Of a stretch of DNA of 64,000 nt, positions 24,601 to 35,839 are shown one piece after another; within the stretch, counting starts at the first letter, position 1, and each line of letters opens with the position of its first letter. The notes beneath the pieces were generated by a model. The model worked only from the letters and a program-made list of their open reading frames with translations. It searched no databases and was not told the DNA's origin. Source of the DNA: Solea solea (taxonomy: Eukaryota; Chordata; Actinopteri; Pleuronectiformes; Soleidae); the NCBI RefSeq assembly GCF_958295425.1, contig NC_081145.1, positions 18,232,772 through 18,296,771 on the forward strand, written 5' to 3'. The position numbers were made by a program, and so were the translations under genes.

Positions 24601-26329
24601 CACTACCTCATTTATGTTTCATAGAATTGGGTTTAATTCCTTAACCTAAAGTGCTTTTTCAACATTCATTTCACATCACGTGTGTTTCAGAGAACTGGAC
24701 ATAGTACCAGTTATGTTTCTGCTTTCCCTCATCACTCATGATTATAAAGTGCATCACTCTGTGTCACCACAGACACAAACTAAAATACCCAGTAAAGAGT
24801 TGAACATCCTCTGTCCTTAGACCCTCACATTGAGTGAGGAAAAACTCCTACTGGTCATTGGTCCTGCATATTTATAGTAAAAGTTTTCACATTTTCACCC
24901 TTGTTATATCCTCAGTAATATATTTTGATAAAGGAAATGTACACTTGTTAATTCTGCACATCTGTAAATAGTGGTGTTATATTTTCTCTATGCAGACTAC
25001 ACAATCTTGGACTGCATATACAGCGAAGTGGACAGAACATACTACATCCTGGACGTCATGTGCTGGAGAGGCCACCCGGTCTACGATTGCCCAGTAAGAC
25101 TGGCCTCTAGTCCTAGAGCAATCCAGGAATGCTTGTCTAATTGCTTAAGTAACAACGTCTGGGCCGCAGATGTGCTTTTGAACATATTGCCCATCTCATT
25201 GGCTCAGGATTGGAAATAGGAGTTTTTTGTTTACAGTACTTGTTTTCTCATCAACAGACCGAGTTCCGTTTCTACTGGCTTCAATCTAAAGTCCAGGAGA
25301 CAGACGACCTATCAGAGATCGCCAAACGCAACCCTGTGAGTGTCAGCGACCGGAAAAGTGTCTTTGCACTTCTTACTCTAGTTTCCTGTACTCGGTATTG
25401 TTGCTTAAGACACTGTAACATGTTTATTTAATCTTGTGCTTTGGGCATTTTGTGTTTGACTGTTGCTGCACCTTTTCCCCTCATGTGGGGAAAAATACAG
25501 CTCTGAACTTGAACCTAAACTTCCTTAGGGAAAATGAATGCCATTGGGGAGTAATTATGGACTAAAAAGGATTATTACCCACAAGATTATGGAGCTTGAG
25601 TGAGCTCTGAGTTCTGCTTCTAAATTTCAAGTATTAGTGTTGCCCAATCCACTAGATGTTGAATCAGGCATCAGGAATTAGATCTCCCCATTGCAAGCTA
25701 TTTGACTGTAGACAAATTATAATAGTCATAATTAACTTCATGGTGCTCTGACTTTGTTTGGTCCAACAGTTCCGGTTTGTGAGCCTCCAAAGCACAGACT
25801 GCACGACCGAATCCATTCAGAAAGCCCTGGCAGCTGAGTACAGCTACAACGTGAGTGCAAATCTTTACCACTGTGACCTTTTTTCAACACCTTGTCCTGC
25901 TATAAATAAAACTATAAATCCATTAACACCTATCATTATCTCTTTATGAAAGACAAACAGAAAAGCATCGTACGTCAGACCTCAATTGGCCTAATTCTGA
26001 ATTTGTGGCTGCAGGTGGACGGTCTCCTCTTTTACCACCGACAGACCCACTACACTCCTGGCAGCACCCCACTAGTTGGTTGGCTTCGCCCCTACATGGT
26101 CACTGACATCCTGGGTATAGAGGTCCCTGCAGGACCCCTCACCACAAAGCCTGAATATGCAAGCCACCAGCTACAGCAGATCCGGGAACACAAGAAAACA
26201 TCGAGTGAAGTCCGCCCAGCCAACAGGAGCGGTGGCTACGAGTTAGAGTACCTGTCGACGCCCAGCCAGGACGGCGGCGATTCTCCGAACTTTCAAAAGC
26301 CAATAAGAGAAGCCAACATGGAGGTCTAA
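21483..26329 (+). CDS. snupn: snurportin-1, whole coding span
   Basis: Import adaptor that binds the 5' trimethylguanosine (m3G) cap of spliceosomal snRNAs and hands the snRNP to importin beta. Coding exons: 21483-21640, 21884-22067, 22371-22475, 24411-24507, 24996-25093, 25258-25335, 25770-25850, 26015-26329. All introns are GT-AG and the frame closes to 1116 nt, 371 aa (human is 360). The importin-beta-binding region spans about residues 1-70 ([20 protein letters not shown], then [14 protein letters not shown]). The cap-binding domain spans about 115-310, and the two tryptophans that sandwich the m3G cap in human (W107, W276) correspond to W120 (LSEWLVDVP) and W290 (VGWLRPYM). An acidic stretch rich in E, residues about 80-100, is longer than in human. 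The ATG at 21483 fits [12 protein letters not shown] against human MEELSQALASSF. Neighbours: snx33 upstream, opposite strand; ptpn9 downstream, same strand. Confidence 0.97.
21884..22067 (+). CDS. snupn: snupn coding exon 2 (end of IBB, acidic linker)
   Basis: Acceptor TTTCTCAG, then T completes Ser and [19 protein letters not shown] follows. The exon continues into a Glu-rich linker and LPKHYANQ, with donor CAG|GTCAGT. Confidence 0.94.
22371..22475 (+). CDS. snupn: snupn coding exon 3 (start of m3G-cap-binding domain)
   Basis: The exon is 35 codons from [14 protein letters not shown] to LIVASK. It carries the first cap-stacking tryptophan (W120) and ends AAG|GTAAGA. Confidence 0.94.
22476..24410 (+). 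other. snupn: snupn intron (1.9 kb), nothing recognised
   Basis: This is the longest of the introns between snupn coding exons. A 144-codon frame at 23667-24101 is low-complexity, AT-rich and has no family resemblance. Confidence 0.7.
24411..24507 (+). CDS. snupn: snupn coding exon 4
   Basis: Acceptor CCTGAAG, then [16 protein letters not shown] (near-identical to human [16 protein letters not shown]), through [15 protein letters not shown]. Donor AAAG|GTAAGT. Confidence 0.95.
24996..25093 (+). CDS. snupn: snupn coding exon 5
   Basis: The split Asp codon joins to [20 protein letters not shown] and then [12 protein letters not shown]. The donor is CCA|GTAAGA. Confidence 0.95.
25258..25335 (+). 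CDS. snupn: snupn coding exon 6
   Basis: Twenty-six codons, [18 protein letters not shown] to AKRNP, flanked by TCAACAG and GTGAGT. Confidence 0.93.
25770..25850 (+). CDS. snupn: snupn coding exon 7
   Basis: Twenty-seven codons, [15 protein letters not shown] to AAEYSYN, flanked by CCAACAG and GTGAGT. This is the least conserved part against human. Confidence 0.92.
26015..26329 (+). CDS. snupn: snupn terminal coding exon
   Basis: Acceptor GGCTGCAG, then [20 protein letters not shown] and [14 protein letters not shown], which include the second cap-stacking tryptophan (W290). The exon continues to a diverged C-terminus ending NMEV and TAA. Confidence 0.95.
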   Translation: MDGLLFYHRQTHYTPGSTPLVGWLRPYMVTDILGIEVPAGPLTTKPEYASHQLQQIREHKKTSSEVRPANRSGGYELEYLSTPSQDGGDSPNFQKPIREANMEV

Positions 26330-26775
26330 GTGGGAGGCTTAAGAGAGAGCTATGCTGCATGTGTTTTTATCTTTGGCTAAAAGATTGACATCGTTTCTTA
26401 CCTGCTGCAGATATGGTCACCAGTGGCAATTAAGAATAAGAGCTCCCAGCAGTTAAATATTTGATCAAGTGTTGTTTTGCTGCTCTGCACTTGGTCATCT
26501 TTAATCTGATCTCACATACAGAAAGAACATGTTGTCTCTTTATTATGAGCAGCATTAGTCTGAGCCGCTGTGATGGATTATTGAGGATTCACTTTTGTTA
26601 GGTGAGATGAGCCGACTGTTCAGACCAGTGTTGTGTTCTGATCTTGCTAAACAGCAGTAGTGATTTTTTTTAAAAATAAAACAAATAAAAGTAATGTAGT
26701 ATGTTTAAAACTGTTGAGAAGGTGTTTTAACATGTTTATTTCTAAATAAAAAACTTTTTATCAGACAATACTCCT
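26330..26775 (+). other. snupn: snupn 3' untranslated region
   Basis: The region runs from the stop to a cluster of AATAAA signals at 26675-26680, 26684-26689 and 26745-26750. The last is followed by TGTGCTCTTGTGGG, a suitable downstream element. Confidence 0.65.
26745..26750 (+). terminator. snupn polyadenylation signal AATAAA
   Basis: The last of three AATAAA copies downstream of the snupn stop, with a GT-rich element about 35 nt further on. The pair at 26675-26689 may serve as an earlier site. Confidence 0.55.
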
Positions 26776-29700
26776 GTTCACTGTGCTCTTGTGGGTATTT
26801 CATTGAATGGTCTATGGTTTAAGAACGGTAAGTCTAACCAACAGATTTTTCCTTTGCTTTTTATACAATTATGAATACACATCTAAATCGTTTTGGCTTT
26901 GTCATAAAACAAAGACTGAAAACTACAAATATAGGGATGGAATGTAAAAAAAACACTATAAATGTTTAATGTACGCTATAATAGTTGCCTTTCCGTGACC
27001 ATGTACCTGATGATTGTGCTTTCTCTCACAGCGCTGTCCGTATACCTGAAAGTAGCTGACTTTCCAGGATATGGTGAGTTATGACTCACTGCTGTAACCA
27101 CCTCTCATCAGCAGAATTCACGTGCATCTGTTCCCCTCAGCGCTGAGCTCATGGTGCCATTAGCATAACTGAAAAGGCTAGATGCAATCTGTCAACAGGA
27201 AAAGATGTGTGGATTGTCTGGCAGGGTTGTGAACTTTGTTCAGTGACCTGTGCCAACCTATCGCAACAACGCCTACACCTGCCATAGGTTTACGAGATCT
27301 TTATTGTGACTTTACATTATCTGAGGGAGGGAGGTGACCTGATGTGACTTTTCTTTGTATCATAATTGAGATGTTTTCTGCTTTCACCTTTTAATATACT
27401 GAGGTTGGGTCTGTAAGTCATTGGTTTGAGACGTTGAGAAAATAAAAGTCTAATACGCCGTATTATTTTGCTTTTAAGTCTGATACTTTAAATGATTGGG
27501 CTGACAGCCGTGACTCTGTGGTGTTGGGGATAAAAGCTACACAGTTAAATCTCATTCATGAAATTCGAGAATTTTTATGGTCTGCCCTACGGTCTTTCAC
27601 TATCACTTTGCCTCTTTTTGTGTCACAACTTTGATGCATTTGTGACGTATGTGGGAGAAACATGCACTGTTTTTTTTTTTTTTAATGACTAGATACATTT
27701 TGCATCATAAATACGTTTTTATTGTGAACTATACATTGTTCCATACGATAACAAACTCACAGATATTGTTATTGCAATATCATGATGGAATGTTGTCCCA
27801 CACCTCTACTAAACCGTTACTTCTTTCCCTTTGACAGTTGGACTATAGTTAAATTGACTGGCCCCCTCCTGACTGGACTAGATGCCCAGTGGCCCCGAGC
27901 TTATTGAAGTTAGATTTCGCTCAGTGCATTAGCACAGCGTCACAGAGATGCAGGCTCTGGCAACCTCGGCCTGTGGATTAAGCACTTTGTGCAGTTGCTC
28001 AGGGCAACAACCACAAAGTGGCCATGGCATTAATCGGCCGCGTCTTACAACTGTTACATTGTTTCGTAACTTCTTTATATAGTTGTTGTAATCTATTTTT
28101 GTTTTCAAGTTAAAAACAAAAAAAGGATGTGTACATTAATTTGTGTATGTGGTGTGTGTGTGTGGGTGTGTGTAAGAGAGAAAGAGACATTTGGTGGTTG
28201 TGGCAAACCAATCTTGAATAAGGCCTCAAAAATACGAGGGCCAGTCAAGGGTTTGAGCAATGAATGTGGATGGCTTTTTTTTAAATTATTATTTAAATGT
28301 ATGAAGTGGGGACATTGCAACATGTAAATATGCCAGATTACAGCCATTTGCTAATTTATCTATTGCCCCCTTGGCAGCTTGATGGAATACAACACACTAC
28401 ACAAGAAGAAAACAGGAAATATTCTAATTAAAATAACAACAGCTCAGGGTGAAACATAATTGCTGTGTTCCAGTAAACAAAGACAAACTATTAACAATAT
28501 AAAATGTGTGACGCGGCCAGACAGGCCAGGAAATGGGGACCATGAGTCTCAGAGTGCTTAAGGCACCACAATGTAAAAGTGACATAAAAGTGCTTCTTCT
28601 ATTGCACAAGGATTTGTAAAGAGTTTTAACTGAATTACACTTAGATTCGCAAAGGAAATTAAGGAAAAATGCACATTTGAATACACAGACTTTGAATTTG
28701 ATGAAGTGTACTGTTGCTTTCTTGCTTTCTTTCTGTTGACACATTTCGTGTCTGAGCCACCGCTGCCCACTGGAAAGAATAAGTCTTGTTTTCCCCTCGT
28801 CGTGCTTTTGTGGTGGTATATGGTTCATGCCACCTACACGGAACATCGACAGGTGAAAAGAAATAACATGTTGACTCATCTTCTGTGTGAGAACTGGTGG
28901 TGAGCAGTCTCCGTTCTACACTGTCGGACAACAAATGCTCAACACAAGTGGTGTTATTTTGTATTTGTTTATTTTTGGTTATACAATCAGGTTTTTAAGG
29001 ATGTTTTCAAGAAAAAGGAGAATTGTCTACATGTGGTTTGACCTTCATCAGGTTAAAGTCTCCCCAGAGATTTAGGATAAATCTCCTCTTATGCCATTGC
29101 ATCTGAGGGACTAAGATATAATGTTTGAACATCAGGGCGATGTTTGATAAATAATGCTCACTGTGAGCAGTCTGATGTTTGTTTTCCTCTTTCTCTCACA
29201 CACACACACACACACATTCAGTCACCTACTTCTTGGGCTTTGTCAGCGAGAGCAGATTGAGGCGTGTGGTTTCTGCAAGAATTCAGCTATTAGTCAGCAG
29301 CACGGATCACTTTCCAGGAACTGAGCACATGTCAGTCCAAAGTAACACTTTTCAGAGGCTCCCACACATGGACTGATGCGTGCAGTGTTGTTCACTTCAG
29401 GCCTCTCTGATCTGTATCAAAACCCTAATGTCACAAGACTTCTAGGGAGTGGAGCAGATCTATTTCTTCTGAAAGTCATTGACCTCCACGGTTGGTTTTT
29501 AGTTCCTGGTATTAATCTGAAAAAGAGAGCGAAAAAAAAATATAGATGTGTGTTGAAATCCAGATCGCTAGAAGCAACTTCCTGTAGATATTTTGAATAC
29601 ATATTTTATTTTATCATACATTTTTTAGTGAAATAATAAAAGATATATACTTTTATGTGTATACCCTGAGTAAGTCACTGCAAACGGGTAGCATGTCTGG

Positions 29701-31198
29701 GAAAACTGCATGTTGCAATCTTTGTCTCACGAAGCTAAGAAAATAATAGCAATCACATGTAATTTCGGCTCTTCCTCGAGTCATGCTGTCGCATAAAATG
29801 CATTGCCTTGACATCTTCATACAAAAAGTTCACAGAAGGCATTTCCATGAAGCCTTTGTGTGGACATTAACCCATTTAGACTAAACGGAGTCATGTGATC
29901 TTCTCAGAAACTAAATGTCTTGTGTGGTGTGAGCCGAGGTTTTTTTTATCTCTTAAGAGGCTGATTCGCCACAGTGGACAGGACCTGAGTCTATCAATGA
30001 CATTTTCATAAATGACTACAATGTCAGCTGGTCTCACAGGACGTCTATTGTCATCCACTCCCCTTTTCCTTTGGGTTTTTAACCTAGACTGTCTCACGCC
30101 TCATTATCCACAGTCCGCCTATTGTGGGGTCTTGATGGATATTAAATGCGAGGAGGTCGACACGGCGCTGAGAGATCTTCTCATCCTCATTTACTCTTGA
30201 CGTGTTACATTAGGAACACGTCAAGGTAGCACATCAGTGACCTTGCAGGAAAATGCTGACTCCTGACTAAACCTGAACTGACCTCCATTCTGAAAGCCAT
30301 CAGGAGCTGATAATATTGCTATAGTTAGACCTGTGCGCAGGTCATATTACAGCAACTTTATCATCCTGTTGGGTATTTTCTGTTTCATATGATGTCATGC
30401 AGTTCCTGTAAAGTGTGTGGAATGTAGCCGGGGGATGCATGAGTTGAGACATTCACTCATTAAATTACTATTCTTGCAATCAGCTACTGGGGAAGGGCCT
30501 GCTCCCTTTATTAGTAATTTCCTCTCATTTTGTTTCATGCAATAACAGCACGCGCTACACACAGGAAGTGATTGGTTTTATGTCAAGACTGAGGCGACGG
30601 CGACCAGAGAAGTCACACATACGCAAGTCACACGTCTAAACCTTCAAGTCTCTCGAGCAAGTCTGAAGTCATTCTTGCAAGAATCGAGCAAGTTATACGA
30701 GTCAAGCCGTATATGAATATAGAGGATGAAGATGATTAACCAGATATTCCACATTTAAATATGCTTTAATGCTTTTTGCATTTTGAACCAGAGACACTGT
30801 TACTCATACAGTGTAAGGACCGTTTCATCTCATACAGCTGAATTGTTTAAAATGAAATACTGACATTAGGAGGACATTAAACTATAGAGATGCATTTTCA
30901 AATATTGGGCTAAAAAAAACGGCACGTAACATCCTAACCAGCTTTCGACCAAACAACATGTTAACTTGATTAAAATAGGATCCGACTGACTTCCTTTGTG
31001 GGGTTTGACAAGTCGAAAGTTCATGTAGTGGTGTTGGTGTCACTCGGTTGCCAGGTTTGTACGCAAGGCCGCAACAACAAAAAAAAGCAGACATCCAGTG
31101 TTTTATGTGTTAAAACATTGGATGAAAAACAGGTCTGGTAGTATTGCTTGACAAAGCCTGTTTTCAGACAAAGGACCATGTCTTACAAATAATGTTTC

Positions 31199-31200
<2 letters not shown>
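26776..31200. other. snupn-ptpn9 intergenic region
   Basis: I see no gene here. It contains a CA run at 29197-29216, a GT run near 28150-28170 and an 11-bp inverted repeat at 30196-30225. Open frames of up to 151 codons (28879-28424) have no recognisable content. Confidence 0.6.
30196..30225. promoter_or_regulatory. perfect 11-bp inverted repeat with paired TGACGTG
   Basis: CTTGACGTGTT and AACACGTCAAG are separated by 8 nt. Each arm holds TGACGTG/CACGTCA, a CREB/ATF or UPRE-like half. It lies about 1.8 kb upstream of the ptpn9 start codon. Binding is inference. Confidence 0.4.
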
Positions 31201-31260
<60 letters not shown>

Positions 31261-31264
31261 TTAT
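31201..31264. repeat. (CTAT)n tetranucleotide microsatellite
   Basis: About fifteen nearly uninterrupted CTAT units. Confidence 0.95.
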
Positions 31265-31407
31265 GTCTGACACTGAAAATGTTTTGGTTTTTTTCCTGTT
31301 TGGTTTCCTATTTTTATGAATGAAGGCGGGGGTCGATGAGCTGCTGGTATTTCCTGGTCCTCACCACCAGGGGGTAGAGCAACACGCAGAAACATCATCA
31401 TCCAATC

Positions 31408-31447
31408 TCTCTCTCTCTGTGTGCGCGCGTGTGTGCGCGCGCGCGCA
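31408..31447. repeat. alternating CT / GT / GC tract
   Basis: CT repeats pass into GTGTGCGCGCGTGTGTGCGC and GCGCGC. Alternating purine-pyrimidine DNA of this kind can adopt Z-form. It sits in the presumed ptpn9 promoter or 5' UTR region. Confidence 0.8.
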
Positions 31448-31650
31448 GACTAGAGCTACCTCCCTCTCACAACATAAAGGCAACATTCAAAGCAACAAAC
31501 TAGCAGCTCATGGCATGGAGGAGCCGTCGGGCAGCCGCAGCGATCTGATCCGTGCAAGCCTTGATGGATAAGCGGCAGATCACGGTCCGAGCCCAGTGAT
31601 CATCGAAGCCGAACTGAAAGCCTCGTTTCTCCGCTCGAGTGTTGTCCTCT

Positions 31651-31673
31651 CCCCCCCCCCCCCCCCCCCCCCC
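31651..31673. repeat. poly-C tract (23 C)
   Basis: An uninterrupted run of 23 C, followed by T and CT runs. The length may be affected by assembly. Confidence 0.9.
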
Positions 31674-31862
31674 TCTTTTTTTTTTCTCTCTCTCTCCCGT
31701 CTCTTCTGAAATCTGACTTTTACATCATCGCCTTTTTTTTCCACTCCACTTCTGGATGGCAGACTCGGGCTAATTTGCCTGCGTGTTACGCAGTCAAACA
31801 GTGACAAAAGGAAAAAAAAAAAGGACAGACAGAGAGGTTGAGCTCATCCTGCAGCTCTTCAG

Positions 31863-31874
31863 ATGTCTTCTTAA
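31863..31874 (+). promoter_or_regulatory. minimal upstream ORF (M-S-S-stop)
   Basis: ATGTCTTCTTAA lies 159 nt before the ptpn9 ATG. If the transcript starts upstream of it, scanning ribosomes would meet this 3-codon frame first. Whether it is in the mRNA is unknown. Confidence 0.3.
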
Positions 31875-32021
31875 ACTTTGAGCGAGAGGGACACGAACCC
31901 TGAAGCCCCCGCTGCTTGCTCTACACGAGGGACCAAACACACGTCTCCGCTATCTTCCACTTTGTGTGGGAAAAAAAAGGACGCGTCTCGGCGAAGAGGG
32001 ATCGTGGAAGTGACGGAAATC

Positions 32022-32054
32022 ATGGCAGCTACTTTATCAGCAGACGAGGAGCAG
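32022..32054 (+). CDS. ptpn9: first coding exon of ptpn9 (partial gene)
   Basis: Eleven codons, MAATLSADEEQ, end at CAG|GTAGGC in phase 0. Human PTPN9 (MEG2, a vesicle-associated tyrosine phosphatase with an N-terminal Sec14/CRAL-TRIO domain) starts with a segment containing MAPELTPEEEQ before the conserved ATKQFLEEI, so the sequence and the break point both fit. In mammals PTPN9 lies directly downstream of SNUPN on the same strand, as here. This ATG is the first in its frame after the upstream stops; the open frame extends 5' without another ATG. The next exon (ATKQFL...) is not seen up to 64000, so the gene is truncated by the window and intron 1 exceeds 31.9 kb. The call rests on a short match plus synteny. 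Confidence 0.72.
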
Positions 32055-32130
32055 GTAGGCCTCAGCAGTCTAAGTGCTTACACTCTTTTTTTTTTTCTCC
32101 TTCTTCTCCCCCCTCTGTGAGCTTGAGGCT

Positions 32131-32152
32131 GCAGCAGCAGCAGCAGCAGCAG
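32131..32152. repeat. (GCA)n trinucleotide run
   Basis: Seven uninterrupted GCA units about 75 nt inside the intron. It is not coding if the donor at 32055 is used. Confidence 0.85.
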
Positions 32153-32383
32153 CCTCGGCCCTACCTGGAGGTGTTCGTGTCCGTGTGCACTGCATGTGCG
32201 CACCGCAGCCACTGGCGACGTCGGTGCGCAATGGTGGTGGATGATGTGTTGCGAAATGAGCCCCGGAGTATAGAGCGGAAATGTAGTATTGATTTCTGGC
32301 GCATTATTGCTCGCGTTGCATCACTGTCAGTTCCTTTCCAGCGGCTCCGGAGCTGAACGCTTGCGAAACAGGCCGAGCTCGCC

Positions 32384-32431
32384 CTCACTCACTCACTCAC
32401 TCATTCACTCACTCACTCACTCACTCACTCA
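32384..32431. repeat. (TCAC)n tetranucleotide microsatellite
   Basis: About eleven TCAC/CACT units with one TCAT interruption. Confidence 0.9.
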
Positions 32432-32770
32432 GCAGCAGCAGCCTCTGCAGATGTAACACTTCATCGCCCTCTCGGAATTGTTGCTTCGTGGGTACATATC
32501 GCGATAATCACGGTTACGATTTTCTTTAGATTTTGGTAAAGATGTGTCTAGTTTGCACTTTTTTTCCCTCTTATTCAGAAATGCAGCAAAGTTAGTGGAA
32601 ATGTGGAATTAATCTGTAAAAATGAACCATCTAACCATTTGTGTGAAACTTCTTGTTAGTTTTAATTCCTCTCACGGTGTTCTAAAGTTTCTGGGTCTGA
32701 GCTGCTGTCAAAGCACTTTCCAAACCTGTGTTTCTTAAAGGTTCTGTACAAGAATATTATTATTATTATT

Positions 32771-35700
32771 AGGGTTCGAGCAACAAGGTTGCAAGAACCC
32801 TATTGAAACTGGAAGGATTATTATTATTATTATTAGGGTTCGAGCAACAAGGTTGCAAGAACCCTATTGAAACTGGAAGGATTATTATTATTATTAGGGT
32901 TCGAGCAACTTGGTTGCAAGAACCCTATTGTAATCGTAAGAGTTATTCTTCCGCCTTCCAAATGAATCGCATTTTTGAGGCCCTGAACATGCCCCAAAAC
33001 TCACCAATTTTTGCAACCGCATCAGACCTGGTGTAAATTTACGTTTATTAGTGTTTCGGGGAATGTGCGTAAAAAAATGAAAGTGGGCGGGACAAATAAC
33101 TGCTCCACCCCCTAAATATTGTGGGCCTGAGGAGCACGTTTAATGTACATGCACGAAACTTGGTACACGCGTTCCTTAGGTCGGGACGGTCAAAAAAGTC
33201 AGCGTAGCCTATGCTCTAAAACGAACAGGAAAGCCGCCATCTTGGATTGAAAGTTCATTTTTTGTTGGGCCATTTCGCACCATCGGTATTTGAACGAACT
33301 TGTCCTAGAGCTTACATGGGATCACGTTCAAACTTGGTGAGGTCACTGTGGACAAGTTGAGGATCTAAAGTTATTGAAAACTTTTTAATAAGTATCATGG
33401 CGTACGAGAAAGGGGCCGGCAAAGTTGATGAAAATTTAAATTTTTCGTCACAGGCAACAAAACTCTTATAACTTTGCGATAGAAGGTCACATCCCAACCA
33501 AATTACCTAGGGTTGATGATGGACCATTGCTGAAGAAGTCTGTGAAAAAACCGTACATTTTTAGCACAGCGCCTCCTTGTGGTAACAGAAAATACAAAAA
33601 ATACACAATTTCGGTAATAACTTTTACATAGTTAATCGTATCAAACTCAAAATTTGTGAAAACGTTCAAAACACATGATAGATGATGCGTGCTTAATATG
33701 ATAACAAATCGTCCAACGGTGTTGCCATGGCAACACTGCAAAGTCAGATATTTGTGACAAATAAACAAACTGCTACAACTTTGCGAATCCGAGTCCAATC
33801 TGAACCAAACTTGCTTGGATTGATGATAGTCCAGCCCTGAAGACGCCTATATGAAAATATTCACTTTCAAAAACAGCGCCCCCTGGTGACAGCAGACACT
33901 ATGACGCCTGGTATTTGAATGAACTAGTCCTAGAGCTTTTGTGCGATCACCTTTAAACTTTGTGAGGTCACTGTGGACAAGTTGAGGATCTAAAGTTATT
34001 AAAAGTTTTTCAAAATGTCGCATGGTTTTCGAGATAGGGGGCGCCAAAGTTGGCGTTCATTCATATTTCTCACAACAAAAGGCAAAACTCTTACAACCCG
34101 TAAAACTTGTCCTCCTGAGGATCACGTTGAATGTACATGCATGAAACTTGGTACTCACGCGTTCCTTAGGTCCAGACGGTCAAAAAAGTCAGCGTAGCCG
34201 AAGCTCTAAAGCGAACAGGAAAGCCGCCATCTTGGATTGAAAGTAAATTTTTGGGAGATTTTGGCCATTTCGCACCAATGGTATGTGAACGTACTTGTCA
34301 TAGAGCTTTAATGGGATCCCCTTCAAACTTTGTGAGGTCACTGTGGACAAGTTGAGGATCTAAAGATATTAAAAGTTTTTCAAAATGTCGCATGGCTTTT
34401 GAGATAGGGGGCGCCAAAGTTGGCGTTCATTCATATTCTTCACAACAAAAGGCAAAACTCTTATAACCCCTAACACTTGTCCTCCTGAGGAGCACGTTTA
34501 ATGTACATGCACTAAACTTGGTACTCACGCGTTCCTTAGGTCGGGACGGTCAAAAAATTCAAAGCAGCCTAAGCTCTAAAACGAACAAGAAAGCCGCCAT
34601 CTTGGATTGAAAGTACATTTTTAGCAGATTTTGGCCATTTCGCACCAATGGTATGTGAACGCACTTGTCATAGAGCTTTGATGGGATCACCTTCAAACTT
34701 TGTGAGGTCACTGTGGACAAGTTGAGGATCCAAAGGTATCCAAATCTTTTCATTAAGTATCACGGCGAACAAGAAGAAGGGCGGCAAAGTTGGCGAAAAT
34801 CACGATTCCTCGCAACACACAACAATTTCTTATAACTTTGCCATGGAAGGTCAGCTATTAACCAAACTAGTGACAATCGATGATGGGCCCTCGCTAAAGA
34901 TGTCTATGCAAAAACTGTAAATTTTGAAAACATCGCCTCTTGGTGGTGGCAAACACTAGGAAGTCTGGTATTTCGCAACACACAACAAACTCTTATAACT
35001 TTGCGATTGAAGGTCAGATCTTAACCAAATTTGTGATGATCGATGATGGGCTTTTGCTGAAGATGCCTATGCAAAAACTGTAAAATTTTGGAAACAGTGC
35101 CACCTGGTGGTAACAGAAAATACAAGTTCACAATTTCCCTTATAACTTTAACAAATTTCATTGTATCATACTCAAAATTTGGGAAAACATTCAAAACACA
35201 TGGTAGATGATGCTTGCTGAATATGATAACAAATCGTTCAATGGTGTTGACATAAGAACACTACACAGGATCCACTCTACTGAGTGGTTCGTCAGTGCAG
35301 TAACCTTTGTTCGCCACATGATGGAGGCATTTGCCTACAAATCTATCAAATCTAACATTTACAGTTTCTCATGCTGCTCTGAAAGGGAAAGATGGGGCAA
35401 AAGGTACTGCAAGAGGGGCCAAGGAAAAAAAAAACAGGGAAAATGGGAAGAGAGAAAAAGTAACAGAGGGAAAAAAGAGAAAATGCACCCTAAATTCTTA
35501 TACCATCAGATGTTCTATCACAAAAATAACTAGTTATTTCTAAAATTCAGCTTCAATTCTGATACCATCAGTTGTTTTTCACAAAAATAACAACTTATAG
35601 ACGAAATCACACTGTTAGACCTCAGACCCGCCCTGAACATGTCTGTAAAGGATGACCTCCTTACAGGAAGTACAACTCCCGAAACAGGAAGTAAAGTCTG

Positions 35701-35839
35701 ACATTCTCCGATTCACACGAAACTTGTTATGTAAGTCAAGGTACCTTCCCTAAACACGTTTACGGACACGCCTTTCACCCAACAGGAAGACGGCCATTTT
35801 AAAAGGACACGCCTGACATTGCGCGGGGATGCAGCTGAA
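32771..35839 (+). repeat. array unit U0 (diverged, outer unit)
   Basis: It starts with three tandem stem-loop heads (AGGGTTCGAGCAAC...GTTGCAAGAACCCT) at 32771, 32835 and 32896. It contains a module of about 370 bp marked by GCCGCCATCTTGGATTG at 33233, 34223 and 34593, one CTCF-like site (33874-33892) and several weaker relatives. It is clearly more diverged from U1-U8 than they are from each other. 35200-35540 is not shared with the other units. Confidence 0.85.

Larger units (their letters stand above)
31300..32021 (+). promoter_or_regulatory. ptpn9: presumed ptpn9 promoter and 5' UTR, CpG-enriched
   Basis: CpG density rises clearly above the flanks from about 31400 to 32350, consistent with a CpG-type promoter. 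Upstream ATGs occur (for example 31511 and 31863), each closed by a stop before the main ATG. No TATA box stands out, so the start of transcription is not placed. Confidence 0.5.
32055..32770 (+). other. ptpn9: start of ptpn9 intron 1, before the repeat array
   Basis: CpG-rich at first. It contains a (GCA)7 run at 32131-32152, a TCAC run at 32384-32431, then ordinary AT-rich sequence. Confidence 0.6.

Noticed and set aside
27032..27073. Exon-like 42-nt stretch flanked by CTCTCACAG and GTGAGT
   Set aside because: One frame is open (LSVYLKVADFPGY), but there is no gene model for it to join and no homology; a chance pair of splice-like sites is the simpler reading.
31878..32021. N-terminal extension of the ptpn9 first exon (in-frame open sequence)
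   Set aside because: It contains no ATG before 32022; an extension would require a TTG start.
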